64,000 nt of DNA, taken from positions 16,380,501 to 16,444,500 of the forward strand of contig LR990053.1 of assembly GCA_905147135.1 (NCBI GenBank), given 5' to 3'. A model generated the notes under the pieces. It had not been told where the DNA came from, did not search any database, and saw only the letters and a list, made by a program, of their open reading frames with translations. The stretch is from Blastobasis lacticolella (Eukaryota; Arthropoda; Insecta; Lepidoptera; Blastobasidae). The position numbers and the translations under genes are program-made. Position 1 is the first letter of the stretch; the number at the start of each line of letters is the position of its first letter. Shown here piece by piece: positions 20,566 to 32,242 of this stretch.

Positions 20566-22990
20566 GAAATGTCAAGTAGTGATATAAATTTTTTAAATAA
20601 ATATATTTTGGATATTCTGAGTTGTCAACAGTAACTAAATATCCCCGTTTCTATCAATTGGCTCATAGATTAATTAGTTGATAACCTTTTTTAATAGCCG
20701 AGATAAACTTAACTAATGCTTATTCAACTAGTGAATGATAAAATAATAATTCTAAGTTTTTTAGTGATAATTAGCAGGGTAATTATTTCGGAACTGATTA
20801 AGAGGCACAGTCTCTAAAAATTATGCAATATTTATTACTTTACAATCGATAAACAATTAGAAGTTGACAAATTTCAATTTTGATTAGAAATAAGATACTT
20901 AAAATTAATGATTGAACAAAATTTTATAACGATAGTAACACTAAATTCATTATCATCTGACAACAATTTATGTGCATTTGTTTACCAGATAATTGCACAA
21001 TTTCTTTATGGAAAAACGATTTTTTAAGACAACAATTTTAACCATTTTCAATTCGAATTTTCGATTCATACTCAAATTGAATTCAAGTAAAATATTTTAA
21101 AGTTATAAAGTGCTTTCGAAATTATAAATTTTGACTTGGAAACTTTTCCTGGTAACGCTGCCATCTTGTAAGGTGTCACTTTTGACAGACAGCTGGAGTT
21201 GATGTGTACCTACACACATGCCCTCATCCAAATGCCAAATGATCCTTGAAACTGTGATGCAACGAGAAAAGAAAAAGCTCCTTTTAAGAGGAGAGAGCAC
21301 AATGTTAAATAATGCGTGAAACAGATGCGCTCAAACTAGAAGAACTAAATATAAAATACCTTTGCATCATAGTTTATCTTATCTTATACATACACTCAGC
21401 AGCACAAAAACTTGGCCAAGTGCTTGTCGCATATTTATAAGCAAACTATGGGTTATTTATGAGATGTTTAGTCGTGCGTATAGATTTGAAGGAACTTGTT
21501 TAGTTTATCTATTTTGTGCTATGACTTACTTATTCTAATAATCGGTGCCAGAACGGTTTTCAACGTTAATCCAAGAGGTAAGTTTAATTATTTTTATATT
21601 TAAATCTAAAACAATATATTAAAATGTTTATTTTTTCGATAGAATTAAAACATTTTTTTTATACTAGTTCTACATAATAATTATTTTTTATTTGCCATTT
21701 ACCGTTCCTATGATTTGCACTTTAAAAGGTACCCGTTACAATGAACGGTCACGGGTATTTAATGCTAAAGTTGTATCGAGAAATGGCTTACTATACTCTA
21801 TTTTTTTTTTAACTATAAAGTACTGAGGCTGAATACAACGTGCTCATTGGTTCATTCAAATTAAGTAGGTAAGCTAAAGCGGCTTTCACGGTGTCGATTT
21901 TACTTGCGATTTTCATGTGTTATAAAAAAATCTGAAATATCATGAATATTCGTGTTTTTTTTAATTAGATACAGATGCAAAATTTCAATTTATTTGCTTA
22001 CCAGGAAGTGGGAAGTGGGTGGTTGATGTGAACGCTCACTTGTAACCAATGAGAACGGAGAACGTCATCCCACTAACTTACATTAAAAAAAATAGAGTTT
22101 AATAGCAAATTTCTTGCTTGTATGTCAATAGTTTAAAGATTCAGATCATTTAAGGTATGAATACCCACAAAAGTGTTATGCTCAATTATTTGGTCAGCAT
22201 TGATTTATCCGAAATGGACACCAAACTCGGCTTTGTATGTCAAATGTGGCCGCTAGAATTTTTGTTTCGAATGTGGCGGGTCAGGTACTTTGACCCCCTC
22301 CCGCCCCCCTCTGAGGAGGGGTCAAGCGTGGCTAACGGGCTTTTTGGTTTTATTGCTCGACGAAAATGCAGCACTTTTCTCAATAGGACCTCAGCTATAA
22401 CGTGATCGATAGATAGTAAGATTTTTTATCGATTGACATAAGTTGTACGATTTGTCTCAAAGTAGTTATTATTTCAATGTTGCGAACAGTGGAGTATTGA
22501 GCCGGAGGTTAGGTAGGTTCTACTTATTTATTATAGGTATATTTTTTCAGCCGGGCGAGTTATAAAATAGTAAACAAATTAAAAAAAACTGAGTGTTCCA
22601 AGCCATTTTTCATAATTTCACTTAAAGATGACTTTTAAGCGTCAAAACGAGATTTTATAATTATACTAGCTTTTGCCCGCTACTTTGGACCGAGCATTTT
22701 TAGCGTTGTCCCGTTCTTTTCAACAAGAGGAAGTTACTTACCCATTCCACACAGCAATTTGCAAAAATCCAGTCTAACAGACCACTTAAAATTTTTTTAC
22801 TAGACCTGCCATTATGTTTGCGGGGTTTGTGATTTTGAAGTGCGGTGCACCCATTCGCCAGTGCCTCTTCCGTCTGCCAGCAGGAAGACCACTTGCTGGT
22901 AAAGGTAGCTTGGGCTCCTGAGATGGTGGTGAGGCCCGATAACCTCCCATAATGTTGTAAGGTATACTTATCAAATGAACGCTGAGATCT
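20566..22990. other. Unit tail, no gene seen
   Basis: Shared almost unchanged with 42155-44590. Open frames at 21103-21300 (minus) and 22157-22405 (plus) occur in both units but show no domain and no splice or coding signal. A GACCCCCTCC...GGAGGGGTC hairpin lies near 22292-22324. Promoter-like or exon-like ends (AAGAGGTAAGT near 21575) are suggestive only. Confidence 0.4.
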
Positions 22991-23179
22991 TTAACTATTG
23001 TAAATGTACTGGGAGTTCGATCAACCTTGGTTTGTTGGAAAAACTAGCTTAATTGGATCTTTGTACCACACTCTCCGGCAATTTTTTAGATGCTTTCAGC
23101 CTAAGTTCTGCAAAAATATAATAATATAATCTATCATTATGCAAAAAATTATAAAATTCTGTTCAGTAGTGTTCGTATG

Positions 23180-23430
23180 ATCATCATCATCATCACAGCC
23201 CATAACAGTCCACTGCAGGACTTCGGGCCTCTCCCACGAAAGGGGAGGTCATTGCCATAATCTCCACGCTTGGCAGGCGGGTTGGAGATCGCAGTGCAGT
23301 TGATGTAAATCTACCCAGAAAGACGCTGCTGCCCACCTTTCGGATTTGTCCCTTAGTCGCCTCTTACGACACCCACGGGAAGAGATGGGGTGGTGCTATT
23401 CTTTGAGGTGGCGGCACAACACACCACGTG
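23180..23430. repeat. Interspersed repeat (MITE/SINE-like)
   Basis: Contains CAGCCCATAACAGTCCACTG, TTGGCAGGCGGGTTGGAGAT and TCGCCTCTTACGACACCC. It is the reverse-oriented relative of the repeat split in the gene A/B/C introns. A short AAT repeat follows at 23450. Confidence 0.55.
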
Positions 23431-23779
23431 TTCGTATGATGCATGGTCAATAATAATAATAATAAATAATTTATTCAAGAACTTAAGTCTAAAATGACAT
23501 CGTTAAATTTAAAAGTACCTACTTATGTTAAAATTTGAGTACAACAATTTCAAGTTATTTATTACCCTAGTTTTTTAAGCTAAGCAAATTAAGTAGATAC
23601 ATGCAATATTTTTCATTAACTAGATGCCTAAACTAAGAGTTCTCAACTGTTTTGGTGATTTTTTTCGAACTACTGCAAATTGACACAGTTGGGAGAAACC
23701 ACTATGCACTAAAACAGGGTTTAGCTGTTAATATTATAACCGTGATAAATTAGTAAAACATAATGCAATTAATTACTGT

Positions 23780-23935
23780 TGCGTTGGCTTGGCCACGTGG
23801 AGCGGATGGGGAAGGATTGGCAGGAGATGGCGCTAGTTAGGAAGAGGTGGCGAAGTCTGGTGTCGGAGGCCAAGATCCACTTTGGGTCGCTGAGCCAGCG
23901 CAGTAAGTAAGTAAGTAATGTAATTAATATTATTA
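23780..23935 (+). mobile_element. RTE LINE 3' end
   Basis: Encodes RWLGHVERMGKDWQEMA and SEAKIHFGSLSQRSK, then ends with a TAAG repeat tail, as RTE elements do. A second copy of this tail is at 61990-62085. Confidence 0.65.
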
Positions 23936-24199
23936 ATGCGAATTGACAATTTATTTAATAATAAATTGCAATAAGTGCGACATACAGACAGGCAGACAAA
24001 GAAACAGATATTTAAATTTATTTATTTACATGTGGTCAAGGTGTTCTGATCAACCAGAAAACCGTTAAGTTTTAATATCTCCTCGTAATAGGACATCCTG
24101 TATAATGTGCAAACACTAGCGGTATTGTTCATAAAATTACTGTATAGTAGGTTTAAGTCGATCATTACCTAAACACTCTTTAAACTCTCTCGAGTTTAA

Positions 24200-24290
24200 A
24201 GAGTTTGTGTAACAGTGAGCGGCCACGTTTCAGTTCCGTAGGTCATCACTGGCAATACACATTGGTCAAAGACCTTCGTCTTGAGACACT
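24200..24290 (-). mobile_element. RTE LINE internal fragment
   Basis: The minus strand reads VFDQCVLPVMTYGTETWPLT, a hallmark segment near the end of the RTE reverse-transcriptase domain. Isolated fragment. Confidence 0.6.
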
Positions 24291-24419
24291 AGTTGATCAG
24301 TGACAGTCAATGTGGTGGCGTCATGGTTGCTCAGCTGGTGACCTTTTGTGTACCTAACAAACCGGTAGGCTGAGGCTGACGAAAGCAATGGGTAGGCTCT
24401 GGCTATCAGTCTTGATATA

Positions 24420-25450
24420 GCCAAGGCATTCGAGGCCAGCTTTCTGTTTGGACGGAGCATCCAAGTCGTTGTCGACGGACGCTGCTCCGATACCAAGACT
24501 ATCAATGCTGGAGTACCCCAAGATTCAGTGCTATCGCCCACGCTGTATATTGTGCATATCAATGATATGCTAAAGATATGCTGCATATCCCCAGTGTGCA
24601 TTGGAGATGACAGTACTGGAGATGCTCGTTATACTGGCCGAGCAAATATCGCTGGTTTCGAGGTGTCGGAAAGCCAAATAAGACTTGTGGCAGAGATTAA
24701 ACACTCCTTGGATCAAGTTTCTCAGCGGGGCAGATGGAACCTTGTCGAATTCAACCCCTCAAAGATCTGCGCATTACCCGCCAAAAAGGATCCTTTTGTC
24801 CTGATGCCGCAGGAAAGCACCCCTTCCCATCTTAGAAATTATCGGGATCCTTGGTGTCGACATATCGGACGACGTGCGGTTCCGGGGTCACCTGGAAGGT
24901 AAGGCTAAACGATCCTAGAAAAAACTTGTGCTTAACCGGTTAAAGCAATACTTCAACCTACTTTCACACACATTCACAGGTGCGGCCACATATATGGCAT
25001 TGTTCCCATCTTTGGGCCGGCGAAACTGCCGACCTGCTTAATCTTTTGGAGCCCATACTGATAAGCAAGTTAGAACCACTAGGGCTAATAGAAAGGACTT
25101 TGGCTGCCTATGTGTGTTCTACCGGCTATACAATAGAGAGTGTTCTGAGGAACAATTTGATCTGGTGCCTATAGCACAATTCCGCCATCGCACCACCCGC
25201 CGAGGGCTGAGTACATTGACAATGTCATTATACTCTATCGTAAGAAAATACTTACTTTCGGAGTTTATGCTTTGGTCATACCTGAAGTGATTCCCCTGTC
25301 GATACCTAATCAAAGGATTAACTTGTCAGTTTATATAAATATGGACACCATTTATTAATAAAAGATAAAAAATATTCTAATTAGTAATTGATTAAAGATT
25401 ACAAGCGCTAGGCACTAAAACCACCGGTTTTCATAAAACAATGCGATTTC
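24420..25450 (+). pseudogene. Jockey-like LINE fragment with its flank, third copy
   Basis: RT pieces SLDIAKAFEA, FGRSIQVVVDGRCSDT, VPQDSVLSPTL and DDSTGDARYTGRAN, then LVEFNPSKICALPAKKDPF. An internal deletion removes part of the palm. Homology to 17100-18130 goes on past the LINE end (ACCACCGGTTTTCATAAAAC), so it arose by DNA-level duplication, not a separate retroposition. Confidence 0.6.
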
Positions 25451-26424
25451 ATAGTATCGTATTGTTTATGCAATGACCTTTTCTCTTTTACAGATATACG
25501 GGTTTTTTTCGTTTGAATTACGTTTTTTGGTGTATATGTGTCTGGCAGAGTAGCCAATTTTATAATAAGACTTGGTTCATGAGGTGACCGCCATGTGGGA
25601 TGTTGATTCGACGATCATTGTTCCGATAGCCGTTTCAGTGAACGGTCTCATTGCGAAGAGCCTCGACTAACACTTTAAAAGTCTCTCGCTAGATGGTTGA
25701 ATCAAGGATCGTTAGGAGGTTCCTGTCTCTGCAGCCCTAACCACCGCATGGGCCTCACCCCGGTGCTGGCGATATTTAGTTTTTTATAATTTTTGTCGTA
25801 AATTAGGGCACTCTCTAGCAGGGGCGAGATCCATCAGAAGGTATTTTCGGGATAGTGATGTGGACATAAAGATGATCCGAAGTGTTGAACAGTGTATTGA
25901 GATAATAAAGCGTAATTACAATAAAAATAGCAAACAATAAAAGATTAGGATGAATTTAGGATAATTTCAGTAGCAGATAAAAAAGGGTGAATACCAAACC
26001 CGTGGAAGACCCGACACCACCTATTGTCATGTCTCGACCGAAACAATGAGGTGAGCTTAAGGCCTTTCCATATGCGCACCCCTACAAATTCTAGCAGTTC
26101 GTACTCACACTCCTTTCTGGAGGAAGGCCACGTGACGAGAGGCAATAAGACTTCTTCACTCTTCAATGGATGAGCAGCTAGTTCCAGTTATTGACTCGTC
26201 GATGATTGAAGCAAAGTGTTCGTTACGACTGCGCGCCGAATATGATGTCATCACAGTATTTCCAACCATCCTCGAGGTGGCGCTTCGATCGACGTTGCGT
26301 TTCTGAATCACAATTATGTCTAGCCTCAAGACCGCTTACAACATATTGATATTTTATTAAATTAAATTAAATTAAAAATTATTTATTTCAGACTCATGGT
26401 AGCTTATAAAATTCACTAATACGT
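25451..26424. other. Repeat-like, unassigned
   Basis: 25580-26170 looks like retroelement UTR (minus strand CACGTGGCCTTCCTCCAGAA; TCGGTCGAGACATGACAATA), but I cannot name it. No gene. Ends at the unit 2 breakpoint. Confidence 0.3.
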
Positions 26425-29130
26425 TGCCGTTCGTCAAGCCGTTTTTTTCATTCCCAACCGGCTCGGCGTGCGGTATTGACGGCCTGACTTCGCAGCACTT
26501 TAAGGATCTCCTGAGCTGTGCTGGTGAGGCTGGTGATATTCTTTTGGACTCTATTACAGGGCTTACGAACTTTATGCTGTTAGACGCGGTAGAGCCATCG
26601 GTTGTATGATGCCAACCTTATCGCTTTAAAAAAAAGGACGAGGAATTCGTTCCATTGCGGTTGGCACCTACCATCGCCTGACAGCTAAGCTCTGTTGCAG
26701 GTTCTCTGCGCCCAGTCTAAAAGAATATTTCCAGCCGATCCAGGTAGGCTTTGGTCCGAAAGGAGGCTGCAAAGCCACCGTTCATGCCCTCAGGACGTTC
26801 CTTCAGCATAAAGGCGGTGAAGTTCTGATGAAGGTTGACGTAAAAATGCCTTTAATTCTGTGGATAGAGGCGCCTTGCTCAACCAAGTTAAATCAAAGAT
26901 GCCGGCCGCCTATAATTTTCTGTGGGAATGTTATAAACAACCGATGAATCTTGTAAACAAAGGCCACCTTTTGCACTCGGCGGTCGGCTGCCAGCAAGGT
27001 GAACCTCTTGGGCAACCCCATAGTTGAAAAAATAAAATTAAAATTAAACGTTTGGTGCTTGGACGACGGTACCCTAGGAGGTAATGCGACAACTGTCTTA
27101 CAGGATTTACAGCTCCTCATTCGGGAGTTCAGTGCCATAGGTCTGGACCTGAATTTCTCGAAGTGTGAGCTGTATATCACTGAGTCTTGTCGGTCAGCTA
27201 GCGCTGTTTTAGCAGCATTTAGCACCCTAGCCCCACAGATCACAGTCGTCGACAAGACTAACCTTCACCTACTAGAGTAGACGACCTATTTTCGACGAAT
27301 CTCTGAAACATTTTGTGGACAAAAATATTAAAAATTTCAGTTCAATTGCGGATCGCCTACTCAAAATTAACAGTCACATGGCTTTTGCTATAATCCGGTA
27401 CTGCCTTTTTGTTCCAAAATTTATGTGTGTTTTACGGTGTTGTCATCTTTGGAAGCATCCCGTTCTTCTAGAACTCCTAGACAACGCTGTGAAAGTTGTT
27501 CTCACATCAGTTTTAAACATCAATATGGAAAATTCTTCTTGGGACCAGGCATCATTGCCTATTCGCTATGGTGGTCTGGGCGTTCGTAAAGTGTCTAGTG
27601 TCTCGTTGCCAGCGTTTTTGTCCTCGGTACACAGCTCGCAGTCCCTAGCGGATAAATTATTGTCCAAACTAGGGAGTTTTCCATCGGCTTTTCTACCGAG
27701 GCCAAAATCGCGTGGCAATTGGCTTGCCAGGAGGCAGAGCCCACTAATTCTTATTCGCAGCGGCTATGGGACGAGCCGATCTGTAGGTTCGCGCGAAACA
27801 AACTTTCAAACGCAACTACCAACTCTGCAGAGCGTGCTCGCCTTCTGGCTGCTGGCAAGTGGGAATCGGGCCCCTGGGTTCAGGCAATGTCTTCAAAAAA
27901 CCTCGGCACTTTGCTCGACCATGCTACTTTCAGGATTGCCACGGCCCTGCGTCTTGGCGCGCCCTGCAGCGCTTCGCACGACTGCCACTGTAGCCGCCCA
28001 GCTCGGCCACCATGGTTTGTCACGCAGTAGGAGCGCCGGACGTACTCCACGCCACGCGGACCTTAATGATATCATCTGTCGGGCCTTTGCCTCCGCTGGT
28101 GCTCCCGCGGTGCTGAAACCCAAAGGTTTAGCCCGCGATGACGGTAAAAGACCTGACGGCATGACACTCACGCCCTGGAAACTGGGACGGCCGTTGGTTT
28201 GGGATGCTATGTGCATTGATACTCTCGCGCCGTCCCATCTTCCAGCCACCGCGTGTCAAGCAAGGGCCGACAGAAAACGACAAACGGCGCAATTTTTTTT
28301 TTGTGTTATACGGCAGACTAACAGGCAAGCGGACCACCTGATAGAAAGTGGTCACCGCTGCCTATGGACATCAGCAACACCAGGGGAGTCACTGATGCGT
28401 TGCCCGCCTCTGAAGAGACCTCTAATATACCTCTTGAACGATCCCATGTCATAGTCTTAAGGAAACACTGTGGCTGGAAGCTCATTCCACATCCGAAGCG
28501 GACGAGCCAGCAACGTTCTTTCGAACCTTCGCGTTGTGACCAACAGAGGGTCTACGTAGTGAGGATGAGTACCAAGCCCACGGCGGGTGGTGCGATGGCG
28601 GAATTGTGCTGTGGGCACCAGATCGAAAAGTTCCTCGGAACACTCCCCATTGTACAGCCGATAGAACACACACAGGGAGCCAAAGTCCCTTCGGTTTGCC
28701 AGTGGTTCCAACTTTTGTGTTAGTATGGGATCATCGACAATTCGTACGGCGCGTCTCTGTACGGAGTCCAAGGGATTAAGCAGCCAAGCGCGCCAAGCGC
28801 CCTGAAGCGCTCCGCACGACTGCCACTGTTGCCGCCCAGCTCGGCCACCATGGTTTGTTGTGCAGTAGGAAGTGCAGTAGGGGGCCGTCAGAAAACGACA
28901 AACGGCGCAAATATGCATGTCTCGATGGTGACTACATATTTGCGCCATTTGGCGTGGAAACTTGGGCCGTAGGGACCAGGTGCATATTCCCTATATTGGG
29001 AACTAGCCAAGCGCCTGGTCGACATTAGTAATGACCAGAAGGCTGGCCTCTATTTGGGACAGTGTATAAGCCTCGCCATCTAGCGGGGCAACACGGCCAG
29101 CCTTCTGGGCACATTTCTACATTCAGAGGA
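26425..29130 (+). pseudogene. Reverse-transcriptase element remnant, copy 2
   Basis: Same element as 479-2660. The longest frame (27315-28454) runs from the RT thumb through [25 protein letters not shown] and RPLVWDAMCIDT, so the endonuclease-like RPDG...VWD signature is better kept than in copy 1. LDDGTLGG is near 27060. A stop near 27278 and frameshifts kill it. A minus-strand jockey tail is nested at 28293-28795, after which about 60 bases of the host element (GCGCTCCGCACGACTGCCAC) are repeated. Confidence 0.65.
28293..28795 (-). mobile_element. Jockey LINE 3' end nested in the RT remnant (unit 2)
   Basis: Poly(A) is seen as the T run at 28293. The minus-strand frame reads LNPLDSVQRRAVRIVDDP, LANRRDFGSLCVFYRLYNG and PLRMWNELPATVFP, the classical jockey C-terminus. 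5'-truncated. Confidence 0.8.
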
Positions 29131-29582
29131 CTTGGGGCAGATATTTATATAAATATATATTTTAATGTAAATAAAGCTTTAAGAGCTATTAGATATTTAA
29201 AAAAATGTTTTGTGTAAAAATACTGAATTCTAAAAATATTAATTTTATACAGTTTAATGTTGTAAAACGGCTAATTTTGTAAATTTAGTTAGTTACAGGG
29301 TTCTTGTTTGTTACTTTTGATGTCTTATCATAAGTGACTGCGTAAGTTTTAAAGGTAAGATAAAGTAAAATATTTCTTGAAATGAGCAAAACCTGTTGTG
29401 TTGTTTTTATATTTCATATAATTCGTTATTTCTTGTTATTTATTAATTAATTACGCACATGTGGTTCTGCAATTTTGTTTACTGCTAACTAAATGCATGA
29501 TTCGTAGACGTTATGGGCACAGTTACTACTTACCAGCAGGTGAGCTGTCTGCTCGTTTGTCACTGCGTTAAATAAATAAAAC

Positions 29583-31127
29583 TTAGGGATTTTCTACAGC
29601 TCTGTTTGCTTGTCCACCATTATTATTAATTATCTTTATCATTGGGAAGATTTTACTTCTTTTACCACATTTATAACAGCATAAACCGACACAAAATAAT
29701 ATAGTAAGTAAAAGAACCAATGCAATTAGAGAATAAGTCAATATCTTCCAAATATTTATGGAATCTGGAGTAGGCTCTGGTGTTGACTCTGGAGTTGTCT
29801 CTGGGGTTGGCTCTGGGGTTGGCTCTAGAGTTGGCTCTGGAGTTGGCTCTGGAGTAGGCTCTGGAGTTGGCTCTGGAGTTGGTTCTGGAGTTGCCTCTGG
29901 AGTTGCCTCTGGAGTTGGCTCTGGAGTTGGCCCTTGAGTTGGCTCTGGAGTTGGCTCTAGGGTTGCCTCAGGAGTTGCCTCTGGAGTTGGCTCTGGAATT
30001 GGCTCTGGAGTTGGCTCTGGAGTTGGCTCTGGGGTTGCCTCTGGAGTTGCCTCTGGAGCTGGCTCTGGGGTTACCTCTGGAGTTGCCTCTGGAGTTGGCT
30101 CTGGAGTTGCCTCTGAGGTTGCCCCTGGAGTTAGCTCTGGAGTTGCCTCTGGAGTTGGCCCTTGAGTTGGCTCTGGAGGTGGCTCTGGGGTTGTCTCTGG
30201 AGTAGCCTCTGGAATTGGTTCTGGAGTTGGATCTGGAGTTGGCTCTGGAGTTGGCTCTGGGGTTGCCCCTGGAGTTGGCTCTTGGGTTGCCTCTGGAGTT
30301 GCCTCTGGAGTTGGCTCTTGGGTTGCCTCTGGAGCTGGCTCTGGGGTTGTCTCTGGAGTTGCCTCTGGGGTTGGCTCTGGAGTTGGCTCTGGAGTTGGTT
30401 CTGGAGTTGCCTCTGGAGTTGCCTCTGGAGTTGGCTCTGGAGTTGGCCCTTGAGTTGGCTCTGGAGGTGGCTCTGGGGTTGTCTCTGGAGTAGCCTCTGG
30501 AGTTGGTTCTGGAGTTGGATCTGGAGTTGGCTCTGGAGTTGGCTCTGGGGTTGCCCCTGGAGTTGGCTCTTGGGTTGCCTCTGGAGTTGCCTCTGGAGTT
30601 GGCTCTTGGGTTGCCTCTGGAGCTGGCTCTGGGGTTGTCTCTGGAGTTGCCTCTGGGGTTGGCTCTGGAGTTGGCTCTGGAGTTGGTTCTGGAGTTGCCT
30701 CTGGAGTTGCCTCTGGAGTTGCCTCTGGAGTTGGCTCTGGAGTTGGCCCTTGAGTTGGCTCTGGAGCTGGCTCTGGGGTTGTCTCTGGAGTAGCCTCTGG
30801 AGTTGGTTCTAGAGTTGGTTCTGGAGTTGGCTCTGGAGTTGGCTTTGGGGTTGCCCCTGGAGTTGGCTCTGGAGTTGCCTCTGGAGTTGCCTCTGGAGTT
30901 GCCTCTGGAGTTGCCTCTGGAGTTGGCTCTGGAGTTGGCTCTGGAGTTGGCTCTGGAGTTGGCTCTGCAGTTGGCTCTGGGGTTGGCTCTGGGGTTGGCT
31001 CTGGAGTGGGCCTTATTATTTCGTCATAAATTATACATTCCTCTTCAATATATTCAGGGGGAATATAGCGATATGAGTCCACTAATAAAATTGAATCTTC
31101 ATCCATGGTTGTTCCCATGAAAATTAT
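29583..31127 (-). CDS. Gene B exon 2: MAM-like end, PTPE mucin stalk, TM helix and tail
   Basis: 514 residues from the acceptor TTTTACAG (31128-31130 on plus is its CAG). The N-terminal 39 residues match A, with ATMDDED changed to TTMDED. The stalk is about 415 residues, near 104 tetrapeptides, longer than A and with extra unit types ([23 protein letters not shown]) repeated as longer blocks, which suggests block-wise expansion. TM helix [20 protein letters not shown]; tail [20 protein letters not shown]. Joins in phase 0 to exon 1 at 34592-35044. Transmembrane surface role inferred. Confidence 0.7.
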   Translation of the reverse strand: MIFMGTTMDEDSILLVDSYRYIPPEYIEEECIIYDEIIRPTPEPTPEPTPEPTAEPTPEPTPEPTPEPTPEATPEATPEATPEATPEPTPGATPKPTPEPTPEPTLEPTPEATPETTPEPAPEPTQGPTPEPTPEATPEATPEATPEPTPEPTPEPTPEATPETTPEPAPEATQEPTPEATPEATQEPTPGATPEPTPEPTPDPTPEPTPEATPETTPEPPPEPTQGPTPEPTPEATPEATPEPTPEPTPEPTPEATPETTPEPAPEATQEPTPEATPEATQEPTPGATPEPTPEPTPDPTPEPIPEATPETTPEPPPEPTQGPTPEATPELTPGATSEATPEPTPEATPEVTPEPAPEATPEATPEPTPEPTPEPIPEPTPEATPEATLEPTPEPTQGPTPEPTPEATPEATPEPTPEPTPEPTPEPTPEPTLEPTPEPTPETTPESTPEPTPDSINIWKILTYSLIALVLLLTILFCVGLCCYKCGKRSKIFPMIKIINNNGGQANRAVENP

Positions 31128-31639
31128 CTGTAAAATAAGATAAAATTTACCAATCCGGCAAGCTAGACTATTTTGATGGTAATATTGAGAAAAGTGGCCG
31201 TATGGTGTCCGGCAGAGTAGAATAGCAACAACCCCTTACACTCCCGGGTATCGTACAAGGCAACTAATATGTTCGAGGCATAAGATCTAGAGTCTCTGAG
31301 TAAGCTGGATAATGGGCAACAGCGTTTATAGGTCGACAACTTAACTGTTATATCGCCTGCGGGAGGTGAGGTACGTGGGAGGGTGAGTTTTCATGAATGA
31401 ACGTGGGGGGCGCGGGGCAGTGAGCATTTCCTTCCGCGAAACGTCAGTTAATGGCGTTCCTCGGAAAAATTATGCACACGGGATTATGCTCGAACTTGTC
31501 CCAAGCTTAAGTATAATAGCCCAAGACGAGAAACCTAATCTTTGCTTTTAAAACTAAATCTCGATTTTTAATTCGGTGCAAAAAAGTAAGATTTTCTTCA
31601 TATTTATTTTATGGCTCACTTATGGCACACGCCTTATAA

Positions 31640-31975
31640 GAAAACTCACTGTCGCCCAAAGGGCGATGGAAAGGGCTATACTTGGAGTGTCATTGCGCGA
31701 TCGAATCAGGAATGAGAAGATCCGCAAGTGAACTATTGCGAAAGATTGCTCGCAGAACAGATGGCCTATGGGGCAGGAAAATTCTTGAGTGGCGATCATG
31801 TACCGGAAGACGCAGCGTAAGTAGGCCTCCCACTAGGTGTGCCGACGATCTGGTAAAGATCGCAGGTGTGTGCGGAAGGCGCAATACCGTTTGTGGAGAT
31901 CTCTGGAGGATGCCTATGCCCATCAGTAGGCATCTTACGGCTGATATGATGATGATGATGATGATTTAAGATGTA
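31640..31975 (+). mobile_element. RTE-type LINE 3' fragment (B)
   Basis: Same fragment as 4965-5335, with GRKILEWRSCTGRRSV and a cleaner (GAT)n tail at 31945-31965. Confidence 0.65.
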
Positions 31976-32242
31976 CAAATCACATCATAAGTTTTGTTTC
32001 GAGACGAGAAAATAAAAACTCCTTGCAGCACCTCTCCTTCCTCTCCACGGCGCACACTTCAGAAACCCCTAAGCTTCTATAAATTTTTTAGCAAATATTT
32101 TCAAGCCTCCATCTCAGGATTTATCATCGGTAAATTAACCTCGTATGCGTTATTCCAAGAGTCCGTAGCAAAAAAACCAACCGCGCTGTGCGGAGTCCGC
32201 GGGCGCACTGAGAAACGTCCCTTGTGCTCCCTGCCCCGCAGC

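Larger units (their letters stand above)
479..22990. repeat. Segmental duplication unit 1
   Basis: First and most interrupted copy of the tandem unit. It runs from the reverse-transcriptase remnant through gene A to the block that reappears at 35900-44600. The order of shared blocks matches unit 2, apart from the LTR element, the LINE and the 7083-7741 insert found only here. Sequence from 22990 to 26425 has no counterpart at the unit 2/unit 3 junction, so it is either a unit 1-specific insertion or was lost during duplication. Confidence 0.8.

Noticed and set aside
21103..21300. Minus-strand 65-codon frame conserved at 42692-42889
   Set aside because: Conserved only because the whole segment is duplicated; no splice sites, homology or coding bias seen.
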